Source: G963720515 sp963720515
GTDB lineage: Bacteria; Actinomycetota; Thermoleophilia; Gaiellales; Gaiellaceae
DNA length: 64,000 bases
Direction: 5' to 3'
Assembly (NCBI GenBank): GCA_963720515.1
Contig: OY970397.1
Coordinates: 1,240,001 to 1,304,000 of the forward strand
Below, piece after piece: positions 35,182 to 44,213 of the stretch. Made by a program: the position numbers and the translations under genes. Positions within the stretch are counted from its first letter, which is position 1. Each line of letters begins with the position of its first letter. The notes under the pieces are model-generated. The model worked only from the letters and a program-made list of their open reading frames with translations. It had not been told where the DNA came from and ran no database searches.

Positions 35182-37929
35182 ATGTTGCGCGGCCGCTCTG
35201 CCGAACGTGTGCAGCTTGATCGGCTGCTTGAGGCAATACACGCCGGGCAGAGCGCGGTGCTGGTGCTGCGCGGCGAGGCGGGGATCGGAAAGACAGCGCT
35301 TCTGGAGTACACCGCTGAGCGCGCCGAAGCCTGCCGGGTTCTTCGCGCGGTCGGGGTGGAGTCAGAGATGGAGCTTCCGTTCGCGGGGCTTCACCAGTTG
35401 TGTGCGCCGCTGCTCGAGGGGCTCGAGCAGCTGCCGCCGCCTCAGCGTGAGGCGCTTGGGATCGCGTTCGGCTTGAGCTCGGGTGCCCGGCCCGACCGTT
35501 TTCTGGTCGGCCTCGCCCTGCTGAGTTTGCTTTCCGACGCTGCCGACGAAGAGCCGCTTCTTTGCCTGATCGACGATGCGCAGTGGCTTGATCAGTCGTC
35601 GGCACAGGTGCTCGGGTTCGTCGCGCGGCGGCTGCAGGCGGAGTCGATCGTGCTCTTGTTCGCGGAGCGTGAACCGGGTGAGTTCGGCGAGTTGGCCGGG
35701 TTGCCGGAGTTGCCGCTCGACGGGCTGTCTGACGCCCACGCGCGCGAATTGCTTGCCTCGGTGATCAGTGTGCCGCTGGACGACCGCGTCCGCGAGCGAC
35801 TCGTCGCCGAGACGCACGGGAATCCGCTCGCACTGCTCGAGTTGCCGCATGGATTGTCGCCGGCCGACCTGGCGGGCGGCTTCGCCCTGACGGCCGCGCT
35901 GCCGCTGCCAAGCCGCATCGAAGAGAGCTTCCGGCAGAGAGTCGAGCGTCTCCCCGCCGATAGCCAACGGCTGCTCTTGGTGGCTGCCGCCGAGCCGACC
36001 GGCGATCCGACGCTGTTGTGGCGAGCAGCCGATCAGCTTGGCGTCGCGTCGGAAGCGGCGGGGCCTGCGGAAGCCGCTGGCATGATCACACTCGGCGCCC
36101 CGGTCACGTTTCGCCATCCCCTCCTGCGCTCGGCGATCTACCGCGCGGCGTCAGCCGAAGAGCGGCGGAACGCGCATCGGGCTCTGGCGGCCGCTACCGA
36201 TCCGGCGCTCGATCCCGATCGCCGCGCCTGGCACCTCGCCGACGCGACGCTCGCACCGGATGAAGACGTCGCCAGTGAGCTCGAACGCTCGGCGGAGCGG
36301 GCCCGAGCACGCGGCGGCCTGGCCGCGGCGGCCGCGTTTCTCGAGCGAGCCGCGAGGCTCACACCGGAGCCTGCGCGCCGGGCCGAGCGTGACCTCACCG
36401 CAGCGCAAACCAAGCACGACGCCGGTGCGCCCGATGGGGCTCTGGCGCTGCTGGCCGCCGCCGAAGAGGGGCCTCTCAACGAGCTGCAGCATGGTCGGCT
36501 GGAGCGGCTGCGCGCGCAGCTCGCCTTCGCCCTAAGACGCGGAAGCGATGCTCCACCGCTCCTCCTCAGCGCGGCGCAACGCCTCGAACCGCTGGATGCC
36601 ATGCTCGCGCGCGAGACATACCTCGAAGCGATCGCAGCGGCAATTTTCGCCGGCCGCCTCAGCAGCGGTCCGGGCGTGCTGGAGGTGGCAGAGGCCGCCA
36701 GCGCCGCACCCCCCGCCCCGGAGCCGCCGCGCACAATCGACCTGCTTCTGGACGGTCTCGCGACGCGCTTCACCGACGGCTACGCGGCAGGCGTGCCCGC
36801 GCTCAGGCGAGCGCTGAACGCGGTATCCGAAGACGATGGCCACACCGAGGACGACATCCGTTGGCTTTGGCTTGCGTGTCGCATCGCGCCCGATCTATGG
36901 GAGGACGAGACGTGGCATGAGCTGGCGACCCGCCAGCTTCGGCTCGCTCGCGATGCCGGCGCGCTCACCGTTCTTCCGCTCGCGGCCACCTACCGCGCCG
37001 GCGTCCACGTACACGCGGGAGAGTTCGCCGCCGCTGCGGCGCTGATCGAGGAGGCGGACGCAATCACGGCGGCAACGGGCAATGCACCCCTCATGTACAC
37101 GTCGCTGGTGCTCGCCGCCTGGCGGGGCCAGGAAGCCCAGGCCGTGGAACTGATCGAGGCCAGCCGCGAAGACGCGACCCGCAGGGGCGAGGGAAGGGCG
37201 GTCACTCTGGCCGAGTACGCGACCGCAGTGCTGTACAACGGTCTCGGCCGCTACCAGGCCGCCCTCGCCGCCGCGCAACGGGCCTGTGAGTACGACGACC
37301 TGGGTCTCTTCGCCTGGGCGTTGATCGAACTGGTCGAGGCCGCTGCGCGAAGCCGCGAGCCGGAGCTCGCCGCTGACGCGCTCGAGCAGCTCTCCGAACG
37401 AACCCGGTTGAGCGGCACCGATTGGGCGCTCGGGGTCGAGGCGCGCTCGCGCGCCCTCCTCAGCGACGGCCGGGCCGCCGAAGACTTCTACTTGGAGGCG
37501 ACCGAGCGGCTCGGCCGCTGCCGGATCAGGGTGCATCTCGCCCGCACCCATCTCCTCTACGGCGAGTGGCTGCGCCGCGAGAACCGGCGGATCGATGCCC
37601 GCGAGACGCTGCGCGCGGCGCACGAGATGTTCTCGGCAATGGGCGCCGAGGCATTCGCTGAGCGCGCCGCCCGCGAGCTGCTCGCCACCGGCGAGAAGGC
37701 GCGCAAGCGCACGGCAGACACACGGGGTCAGCTCACCGCGCAGGAGACGCAGATCGCGGAGCTCGCGCGAGAAGGACACTCGAACCCTGAGATCGGCGCG
37801 CAGCTGTTCATCAGCCCGCGGACCGTCGAGTACCACCTGCACAAGGTCTTCACGAAGCTCGAGATCAGCTCGCGCAACGAGCTCCAGCGGGTGCTCCCGA
37901 GCGAAGCTCGAGAAGCGCAGCCGGTTTAG
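35182..37929 (+). CDS. Large ATP-binding LuxR-family regulator (LAL), copy 1
   Basis: The 915-residue MalT-like activator has an N-terminal AAA-type ATPase with Walker A GEAGIGKT (31-38) and Walker B LLCLIDDAQWLD (near 127). It continues with VAETHGNPLALLELP (sensor-like) and a long helical, TPR-like middle. The C-terminal LuxR HTH is at about 851-904 (LTAQETQIAELAREG, then NPEIGAQLFISPRTVEYHLHKVFTKL). Such proteins bind ATP and a small ligand or partner, oligomerise and activate transcription. It is a close paralogue of the gene at 38474. Its likely targets are the four flanking ACTAGGGA promoters, by inference. Confidence 0.92.
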   Translation: MLRGRSAERVQLDRLLEAIHAGQSAVLVLRGEAGIGKTALLEYTAERAEACRVLRAVGVESEMELPFAGLHQLCAPLLEGLEQLPPPQREALGIAFGLSSGARPDRFLVGLALLSLLSDAADEEPLLCLIDDAQWLDQSSAQVLGFVARRLQAESIVLLFAEREPGEFGELAGLPELPLDGLSDAHARELLASVISVPLDDRVRERLVAETHGNPLALLELPHGLSPADLAGGFALTAALPLPSRIEESFRQRVERLPADSQRLLLVAAAEPTGDPTLLWRAADQLGVASEAAGPAEAAGMITLGAPVTFRHPLLRSAIYRAASAEERRNAHRALAAATDPALDPDRRAWHLADATLAPDEDVASELERSAERARARGGLAAAAAFLERAARLTPEPARRAERDLTAAQTKHDAGAPDGALALLAAAEEGPLNELQHGRLERLRAQLAFALRRGSDAPPLLLSAAQRLEPLDAMLARETYLEAIAAAIFAGRLSSGPGVLEVAEAASAAPPAPEPPRTIDLLLDGLATRFTDGYAAGVPALRRALNAVSEDDGHTEDDIRWLWLACRIAPDLWEDETWHELATRQLRLARDAGALTVLPLAATYRAGVHVHAGEFAAAAALIEEADAITAATGNAPLMYTSLVLAAWRGQEAQAVELIEASREDATRRGEGRAVTLAEYATAVLYNGLGRYQAALAAAQRACEYDDLGLFAWALIELVEAAARSREPELAADALEQLSERTRLSGTDWALGVEARSRALLSDGRAAEDFYLEATERLGRCRIRVHLARTHLLYGEWLRRENRRIDARETLRAAHEMFSAMGAEAFAERAARELLATGEKARKRTADTRGQLTAQETQIAELAREGHSNPEIGAQLFISPRTVEYHLHKVFTKLEISSRNELQRVLPSEAREAQPV

Positions 37930-37952
37930 CGGACTCACGCGCGGTTCGCGCG

Positions 37953-38007
37953 CCTAGGGACTTCGTCCGAGGACTAGGGAGCTGACTCGGGCGTTGCTCG
38001 ATGCGAG
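37953..38007 (+). promoter_or_regulatory. ACTAGGGA-type promoter C (88-residue protein)
   Basis: CCTAGGGA (37953-37960) and ACTAGGGA (37973-37980) are 20 bp apart. After 17 bp comes TCGATGCGAG (37998-38007), 75 bp before ATG 38082. The core layout matches promoters A, B and D. Confidence 0.55.
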
Positions 38008-38081
38008 CTCCTGCCCTCATGACGCACGCTCGCTGAACAACGTCAGCTCGCGGACTGCGAGCGCTCAACAGGAGGAATGAC

Positions 38082-38348
38082 ATGAACGACTCTCACGATC
38101 GCACCCCCGCCAGCCCCGCCCGAGTCGTGCTCGCCGAGCGCAAGAACGCGGGCGTCCAGGTGACGCTGCTCTGGACGGAGGACACAGACACCGTCGCGGT
38201 TCTCGTCCGCGACGACGGCAACGACGACCAGTTTGAACTGAGCGTGGAACGCGGCACCAACGCACTTCAAATCTTCGAGCACCCATACGCATACGCCGCG
38301 TGGCGTGGCGTCGACTATCGGCTCGCCGACCTGAGGCGCGCAGCGTGA
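38082..38348 (+). CDS. Small acidic protein of unknown function between the two LAL genes
   Basis: The 88-residue protein (RVVLAERKNAGVQVTLLWTEDTDTVAVLVRDD, then QIFEHPYAYAAWRGVDYRLADL) has a beta-rich middle and no cysteine, signal or helix-turn-helix. AGGAGG sits 7 nt before ATG 38082. Its own ACTAGGGA promoter and its place between two regulators suggest a co-regulated stress protein or an accessory to the regulators. I do not recognise the family. Confidence 0.75.
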   Translation: MNDSHDRTPASPARVVLAERKNAGVQVTLLWTEDTDTVAVLVRDDGNDDQFELSVERGTNALQIFEHPYAYAAWRGVDYRLADLRRAA

Positions 38349-38420
38349 CCTGCCGTGGCCACGACGGCGCGCGCGACGAGCAGGCGGTTCACGTCGCTCA
38401 CCGGTGATCGCCGCGCAAAG

Positions 38421-38437
38421 GCGGGGTCTATCCTGGC
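38421..38437 (+). promoter_or_regulatory. Core promoter of the second LAL gene
   Basis: GGGTCTATCCTGG, with TATCCT at 38429-38434, lies 40 bp before GTG 38474 and repeats the element before the first LAL gene. Confidence 0.45.
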
Positions 38438-38473
38438 ACTAGATGGCTCTTTCCCTCCGGCGGCGCGTGAGCG

Positions 38474-41224
38474 GTGCTCGCCGGTCGTAGCGCCGAGTGC
38501 GCGACGCTTGATCGGCTGCTGGCGGCTGCGCGGGCGGGTCAGAGTCGGGTGCTGGTCTTGCGCGGCGAGGCGGGGGTCGGCAAGACCGAGTTGTTGGAGT
38601 ATCTGTCGGAGCGTGCGGCAGGATGTCGCGTCGGGCGAGCGGCGGGCGTTGAATCCGAGATGGAGCTCGCGTTCGCCGGGTTGCAGCAGCTGTGCGCGCC
38701 GATGCTGGACCGGCTGGAGCAGCTGCCGGGTCCGCAGCGCGATGCGCTTGGCACGGCGTTTGGCCTGAGGACGGGGGAGCCGCCGGACCGCTTCCTCGTC
38801 GGGCTGGCGGTGCTCAGCCTGCTGGCCGAGGTGGCCGAGGAAGAGCCGCTGATCTGCCTCGTCGATGACGCGCAGTGGCTTGATCGGGTCTCCGCGCAGA
38901 CGCTCGCGTTTGTTGCGCGCCGCCTACTGGCGGAGCGGGTCGCGTTGGTGTTCGCGGTGCGCGAGCCGAGCGAGGACCAGCAGCTGGCGGGGCTTCCGGA
39001 GCAGGTCGTACGGGGTCTGAGTGACGGCGATGCCCGCGCGCTGCTGGACTCGGCGATCCCCGGGCGACTGGACGAGCGCGTGCGGGACCGGATCGTCGCC
39101 GAGACGCGCGGTAACCCTCTTGCGCTGCTGGAGTTGCCCCGGGGGTTAACCGTGGCTGAGCTCGGGGGCGGATTCGCGCGTCCCGACGCGTCACCGCTCG
39201 CGAGCCAGATAGAGCAGAGCTTCCTCCGCCAGCTACAACCGCTCCCAGTTGAGACCCGACTACTCCTCCTCACGGCGGCGGCCGAGCCGGTCGGCGACGT
39301 GACCCTGTTGTGGCGAGCGGTCGAGCGGCTTGGGATCGGGGCCGACGCGGCAGCGCCGGCCGAGGCCGCGGGGCTCATCGAGTTCGGTGCGCGGGTGCGT
39401 TTCCGTCATCCGCTGGTGCGCTCGGCGGCCTACCGGGCGGGCGGCGTGGGCGACCTGCAGGATGTGCATCGCGCGCTGGCCGATGTGACCGATCCAGATC
39501 TCGATCCTGACCGCCGAGCGTGGCATCGTGCCCACGCGGCGGTGGGGCCTGACGAGGAGATTGCCGCGGAGCTGGAACGCTCGGCCGGACGAGCGCAGGC
39601 GCGCGGGGGCCTTGCCGCCGCCGCCGCGTTCCTCGAACGCGCGGCGATGCTGACGCCCGAGCCGGCGCATCGCGCGCAGCGCGCATTGACCGCAGCGCAG
39701 GCCAAGCACCAAGCCGGGGCGCCCGACGCCGCGCTGCAACTGCTGGCCACCGCCAAGGCGGGCCCGCTCGACGAGCTGGGTCGTGCCCGGGTCGAGCTGC
39801 TGCGCGCGCAGATCGCATTCGCCGTAAGTCACGGCGGCGATGTACCGGCGCTGTTGGTCAGAGCAGCCAAGCAGCTCGAACCGCTCGAAGTGACACTCGC
39901 CCGGGAGACGTACTTGGACGCCTTGTCCGCGGCGATGCTCGCCGGTCGTCTGGCAAGCGGCTACGGGCTGCTGGAGGTCGCGCAGGCCGCCCGCGCGGCA
40001 CCCCCGCCCTTGCAGACGCCACGCGGGCCCGACCTCCTTCTGGACGGTCTGGCACTCGTGATTACGGAGGGGTACCGAGCAGGCGTGCCGACCTTAAAGC
40101 GGGCGCTGACCGCTTTTCGCGGCGACCACGTCACGACCGAAGAGGAGCTCCGCTGGCTCTGGTTCGCAGGCCAAACCGCCTTGGAGCTCTGGGACGACGA
40201 GGCCTGGGAGGTGTTCGCCACCCGGCAGGTCCAAGTCGCCCGCGAAGTCGGCGCGCTCCCCGTGCTCGCGCTCGCCCTCAATTCGCGCATCGGCGTGCAC
40301 ATGGGAGCCGGGGAGTTCACCGCCGCCGAGTCGCTGCTCCTGGAGCTAGAGGCAATCGTCGAGGCGACGGGGACCCAGTTCACGCCCTACGTTGGCCTCG
40401 CGCTCGCTGCGCTGCAGGGCCGCGAAGCCGAAGTGTCCAGGCTGACCGAGACCACCATGCGAGAGGTGCTCTCGCGGGGTGAGGGACTAGGGTTGGCCGT
40501 CATTCAGTGGTCGACCGCGGTGCTGCACAACGGCCTGGGCCACTATGCAAAGGCGGCGGCGGCGGCACTGCCCGCGAGCGAGCATCCGAGGGAGCTGTGG
40601 TTCTCGAGCTACGGATCGGTCGAGCTGGTCGAAGCGGCCGTGCGTAGTAGGGACCGCGACGTCGCCGCCCGAGCGCTCGACGTGATCTCCGAGACCACTA
40701 GCCCGAGCGGCACCGAATTTGCTCTGGGAATGGAGGCACGTTCGCGAGCACTGTTGAGCGAGGGCGACGACGCCGAGGATCTCTATCGGAACGCGATTGA
40801 GCGGCTCGGCCACACGCGCATTCACGTCGAGCTCGCGCGCGCCCATCTCCTTTATGGCGAATGGCTGCGACGCGAGCGGAGGCGCCTCGATGCGCGTGAG
40901 CACCTCCGTACGGCCCACGATCAGTTCATCGCGATGGGGATGGCCGCGTTCGGCGAGCGGGCGGCTCGCGAGCTGGCGGCCACCGGCGAGACGGTGCGCA
41001 AACGCAGCGTCGAGACCCGCGATCAGCTGACCGCCCAGGAGGCGCAGATTGCTCGGCTTGCCCGCGACGGCCTCTCCAATCCGGAGATCGGCGCCCGGTT
41101 GTTCATCAGCCCGCGCACTGTCGAATACCACCTGCACAAGGTGTTCACCAAACTCCGGATCGGCTCGCGCATCCAGCTCGACGGTGCGCTTCCGAGCGAG
41201 CCGCGCCTAGCTCAGCCTGTCTAG
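38474..41224 (+). CDS. Large ATP-binding LuxR-family regulator (LAL), copy 2
   Basis: The 916-residue paralogue of the gene at 35182 is collinear with it throughout. Walker A GEAGVGKT is at 31-38, Walker B LICLVDDAQWLD is near 127, and the C-terminal HTH reads LTAQEAQIARLARDG and NPEIGARLFISPRTVEYHLHKVFTKL. The recognition helix is identical in the two copies (ISPRTVEYHLHKVF), so both should read the same DNA site, while the ATPase and sensor parts differ. The pattern suggests a tandem duplication with divergence in the signal sensed. It begins with GTG. Confidence 0.92.
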   Translation: MLAGRSAECATLDRLLAAARAGQSRVLVLRGEAGVGKTELLEYLSERAAGCRVGRAAGVESEMELAFAGLQQLCAPMLDRLEQLPGPQRDALGTAFGLRTGEPPDRFLVGLAVLSLLAEVAEEEPLICLVDDAQWLDRVSAQTLAFVARRLLAERVALVFAVREPSEDQQLAGLPEQVVRGLSDGDARALLDSAIPGRLDERVRDRIVAETRGNPLALLELPRGLTVAELGGGFARPDASPLASQIEQSFLRQLQPLPVETRLLLLTAAAEPVGDVTLLWRAVERLGIGADAAAPAEAAGLIEFGARVRFRHPLVRSAAYRAGGVGDLQDVHRALADVTDPDLDPDRRAWHRAHAAVGPDEEIAAELERSAGRAQARGGLAAAAAFLERAAMLTPEPAHRAQRALTAAQAKHQAGAPDAALQLLATAKAGPLDELGRARVELLRAQIAFAVSHGGDVPALLVRAAKQLEPLEVTLARETYLDALSAAMLAGRLASGYGLLEVAQAARAAPPPLQTPRGPDLLLDGLALVITEGYRAGVPTLKRALTAFRGDHVTTEEELRWLWFAGQTALELWDDEAWEVFATRQVQVAREVGALPVLALALNSRIGVHMGAGEFTAAESLLLELEAIVEATGTQFTPYVGLALAALQGREAEVSRLTETTMREVLSRGEGLGLAVIQWSTAVLHNGLGHYAKAAAAALPASEHPRELWFSSYGSVELVEAAVRSRDRDVAARALDVISETTSPSGTEFALGMEARSRALLSEGDDAEDLYRNAIERLGHTRIHVELARAHLLYGEWLRRERRRLDAREHLRTAHDQFIAMGMAAFGERAARELAATGETVRKRSVETRDQLTAQEAQIARLARDGLSNPEIGARLFISPRTVEYHLHKVFTKLRIGSRIQLDGALPSEPRLAQPV

Positions 41225-41407
41225 CAAGACCCGGATTCGTCGCACCCTCAGCATGTGGCAGTCAGTCGCCGGAGCCGTCGCTGTTCCTGACCATCGTCCC
41301 GGCCGTCGCCGCCGTCCATGTCGCCGGCTGTCGTCCTCGCCGGCTTCGTCATCCCCGGAGTCGTTGTCGTTCTCGCGCGCAGCGCGGGAGGCGGCGGCTG
41401 GGGTGAG

Positions 41408-41442
41408 ACTAGGGACACCGGCCGGGGCCCCTCAGATGCGAC
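41408..41442 (+). promoter_or_regulatory. ACTAGGGA-type promoter D (ferritin-like gene)
   Basis: A single ACTAGGGA (41408-41415), a 17-bp spacer and CAGATGCGAC (41433-41442) lie 61 bp before ATG 41503. There is no second upstream box at 13 bp. Confidence 0.55.
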
Positions 41443-41502
41443 GGGCGGCCCAACCCGCGACCCTTGATGACACCAATCCATCCACTCACTTGGAGGTCAC
41501 AC

Positions 41503-42165
41503 ATGTCCGAGGCAATCATCATCAGCGAGGCGGAAAGGACAGGGTCGCTCGGCGACAAGGAGAACCTGCGCGAGGTACTCGACTTCCTCGTCACCGAGGA
41601 ACAACTCGGCGTGACGCTCGTGTCCGCCGCGATCGAGAACGCGCCTGGCACCCCTTCAGAAGCGTTCCTTCCCGTCTTGCGCAACGGCGTCACTCAGGAA
41701 TACCACCACGTGGAGGCACTCAAGGAAGCCGGCGGCAAGCCACTGACAACCAAGTACTGGTTCCCCGACGCGGCCCTCGACAACGGCGGCATCGGCGTGT
41801 TCGAGACCCTCGAGGTCATCGAGACGATCGAGATCAGCCTCTACCTGATCGGCGTCAGCGCCTTCGCCCTCCGCGGCGACGACTTCGGCGCTCGCCTGTG
41901 CGCAGAGGCGATGGGCACCGAGGCTGTCCACCGCGCGCTCGTACGCTTCGCACAAGGCGAACTCGGCAAGGAGATCGGCCCGCCCAACGACGTCGGCTTC
42001 GAGAACTTCGACTGGCCCACGATCGGCGCGGTCCGCGAAGCCCTCGAGGCACTCGGCATCGGATACGGGGTCGAGACCTCACAGCCGGGCAGGTTCTACG
42101 AATACCCCGGCGACCCGCTCGCCAACGGGCTCGGTACTCCCGTCGACCACACGCAGCCACGCTGA
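41503..42165 (+). CDS. Ferritin-like domain protein
   Basis: ATG 41503 behind TTGGAGG gives 220 residues. The helices LREVLDFLVTEEQLGVTLVSAAIENA, VTQEYHHVEALKEAGG, FETLEVIETIEISLYLIGVSAFALRG and AEAMGTEAVHRALVRFAQGEL have the E, ExxH, E and ExxH spacing of a di-iron four-helix bundle (PF13668-like). Members are found in stress and desiccation loci of bacteria, with no settled reaction. It lacks a signal peptide, unlike many relatives. It is probably controlled by promoter D. Confidence 0.8.
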   Translation: MSEAIIISEAERTGSLGDKENLREVLDFLVTEEQLGVTLVSAAIENAPGTPSEAFLPVLRNGVTQEYHHVEALKEAGGKPLTTKYWFPDAALDNGGIGVFETLEVIETIEISLYLIGVSAFALRGDDFGARLCAEAMGTEAVHRALVRFAQGELGKEIGPPNDVGFENFDWPTIGAVREALEALGIGYGVETSQPGRFYEYPGDPLANGLGTPVDHTQPR

Positions 42166-42175
42166 ATGCACCACC

Positions 42176-42210
42176 GCGCGGCGCCCGGCTCCGTCCGGCG
42201 GGCGCCGCGC
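42176..42210 (+). terminator. Hairpin after the ferritin-like gene
   Basis: An 11-bp perfect stem (42176-42186 with 42200-42210), with further pairing possible inside, lies 10 bp after the stop codon. It would separate this gene from osmC. Confidence 0.7.
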
Positions 42211-42301
42211 ACGCACAAGGCAAGAGATAAGGCCAATGCGCGCAAGGTTCGATCCGACCCGGCTATCGCCGCTTCGCGCGTCCGAAAGGAGAAGATCTGA
42301 G

Positions 42302-42763
42302 ATGGCAGCAATCAAGCGATCCAGCAACGTCGTCTGGGAGGGAACAATTGCGCGCGGAGCGGGTCGATTGTCCGCCCACAGCGGAGCGTTCGCCGCGTTG
42401 CCCGTGACGGCAGCCTCCCGCTTCGGGGAGCCGGAGGGCAAGACGAGCCCGGAGGAGCTGATCGCGGCCGCCCACGCCACGTGCTTCACGATGGCCCTTG
42501 GGCTGGTCCTGGCGCGTGAGCACACGCCGCCCGAGCGCCTCGCCGTCGACGCGGTGATCACGTTGGAAGAGGTCGACGGTAGCTATACGATCACGAGCAG
42601 CGAGCTCGAAGTCGACGGACGCGTGGCAGGGATCGACCAGGCGGCGTTCGAGCGGGCGGCACAGGAAGCCGAGCAGACATGCCCTGTCTCACGCGCGCTC
42701 GCCGGAAGTGTCGAGATCCGTACGCACACCCATCTCGAGGCGCCGAGCGAGCGTAGACGATGA
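42302..42763 (+). CDS. osmC: OsmC-family peroxiredoxin
   Basis: ATG 42302 behind AAAGGAG gives 153 residues. The two catalytic cysteines are Cys61 in HATCFTMAL and Cys127 in EQTCPVSRAL, in the usual OsmC helices (EELIAAAHATCFTMAL). OsmC proteins reduce organic hydroperoxides using a dihydrolipoyl or thiol partner. Its stop overlaps the ATG of the second NDH-2 by 4 bp, which links peroxide defence to NADH oxidation. Confidence 0.92.
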   Translation: MAAIKRSSNVVWEGTIARGAGRLSAHSGAFAALPVTAASRFGEPEGKTSPEELIAAAHATCFTMALGLVLAREHTPPERLAVDAVITLEEVDGSYTITSSELEVDGRVAGIDQAAFERAAQEAEQTCPVSRALAGSVEIRTHTHLEAPSERRR

Positions 42764-44106
42764 CGGGAGACGTGGCCCTACAGACAGACGGCGAGACCGG
42801 TCGCCACCGCGTGGTCGTCGTCGGCGGCGGGTTCGGCGGCGTGCAGGCCGTGCGGAAGCTGCGCCGGGCGCCGGTCGAGGTCACGCTGATCGACCGGCGC
42901 AACTTCTCGCTCTTCCAGCCGCTCGTGTACCAGGTCGCGACCGGCGCGCTCTCACCCGGCGAGATCGCCTCGCCGCTGCGTGGGATCTTCAAGCGCGACA
43001 AGAGCGTCAGCGTCGTCCTGGGAGAGGTCATCGGCTTCGACCTCGAGCACAGGCGCGTCCTGGTAGACCGCCCCTCGAACGACAGCGGGCCGGTCGAGAT
43101 CCCCTACGACAGCCTGATAGTCGCCGGCGGCTCGAACTACTCCTACTTCGGCCACGACGAGTGGCGCCCGCTCGCACCGGACGTCAAGTCGCTCGAGAAC
43201 GCGCTCGAGGTGCGGCGGCGGATCCTGACGGCGTTCGAGGCGGCCGAGTACGAGCCCGATCCGGATCGCCGCGCCGCCTGGCTCACCTTCGTCGTGGTCG
43301 GAGCGGGGCCGACCGGCGTCGAACTCGCAGGCCAAATCGCGGAGATCGCCCGCGACACGCTCCACCGCGACTTCCGCGCGATCGACACGCGGTCGGCGCG
43401 GGTCCTGCTCGTCGAGATGGCGGACCGCGTCCTGCCGCAGTTCCCGCCGCGCCTCTCGCAACGGGCCGCGCAAGCGCTCGAGCACCTCGGCGTGACGCCG
43501 CTGACCGGGCACAGGGTCGTCGAGATCACGGCGGATTCGGTCGCGCTCGAGGCCGGCTCGGGGACGACCGAGCAGGTGCCGGCGCGAACGGTCGTCTGGG
43601 CCGCGGGCGTCGTCGCCTCGGAGCTCGCGGGCCTGCTCGCCACCGAGGCGGGCGCCCCCGTCGACAAGGCCGGTCGCGTCGCCGTCGGGCCCGACCTCAC
43701 CCTGCCCGGGCACCCGGAAGTAATCGCCCTCGGCGACATGGTGCAGGTGCACGACGCCGAGAGAAAGGTGGTTCCGCTACCCGGTCTCGCTCCGGTGGCG
43801 ATGCAGCAGGGGCGCTACGCCGGCCGCGCGATCCGCGAGCGCGCGCGGGGGAGTGAGCCGGCGCCGTTCCACTACCGCGACAAGGGCAACCTGGCGACGA
43901 TCGGCCGCGCCAAGGCCGTCGCGGACATCAAGGGCCTGCAGCTCAGCGGCTTCATCGCGTGGCTCACCTGGCTGCTCGTCCACCTCTTCTACCTGATCGG
44001 CTTTCAGAACCGCCTGCTCGTCTTCACCCGCTGGGTGATCAGCTTCGTCACCCGCGGCCGCGGCGAGCGGCTGATCACCACCGAGCACCTCGACGCAACA
44101 CCCTGA
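42760..44106 (+). CDS. ndh: Type II NADH:quinone oxidoreductase (second copy)
   Basis: The 448-residue protein has VVVVGGGFGGVQAVRKL, FQPLVYQVATGALSPGEIASPLR, FVVVGAGPTGVELAGQIAEIA and VIALGDMVQVHD. A C-terminal amphipathic or membrane segment (LSGFIAWLTWLLVHLFYLIGFQNRLLVFTRWVISF) is longer than in the first copy, so this enzyme should be anchored to the membrane. It is coupled to osmC. Confidence 0.92.
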   Translation: MTGDVALQTDGETGRHRVVVVGGGFGGVQAVRKLRRAPVEVTLIDRRNFSLFQPLVYQVATGALSPGEIASPLRGIFKRDKSVSVVLGEVIGFDLEHRRVLVDRPSNDSGPVEIPYDSLIVAGGSNYSYFGHDEWRPLAPDVKSLENALEVRRRILTAFEAAEYEPDPDRRAAWLTFVVVGAGPTGVELAGQIAEIARDTLHRDFRAIDTRSARVLLVEMADRVLPQFPPRLSQRAAQALEHLGVTPLTGHRVVEITADSVALEAGSGTTEQVPARTVVWAAGVVASELAGLLATEAGAPVDKAGRVAVGPDLTLPGHPEVIALGDMVQVHDAERKVVPLPGLAPVAMQQGRYAGRAIRERARGSEPAPFHYRDKGNLATIGRAKAVADIKGLQLSGFIAWLTWLLVHLFYLIGFQNRLLVFTRWVISFVTRGRGERLITTEHLDATP

Positions 44107-44213
44107 AACTGCACTTCGTCGACGTGCTCTGCTGTTCGTGCGGCAGCTCGATCCGATCGACGGCCGACTGCCCCTCGGTCGACGTCATGCCGAACAAGGC
44201 GCTGTCTAAGTCA

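Noticed and set aside
38442..38474. ATG 32 bp before the chosen start of the second LAL gene
   Set aside because: It is out of frame with the LAL protein. GTG 38474 aligns with the start of the first paralogue.
40480..40500. ACTAGGG inside the second LAL gene
   Set aside because: It lies in coding sequence and lacks the second block at 16-17 bp.
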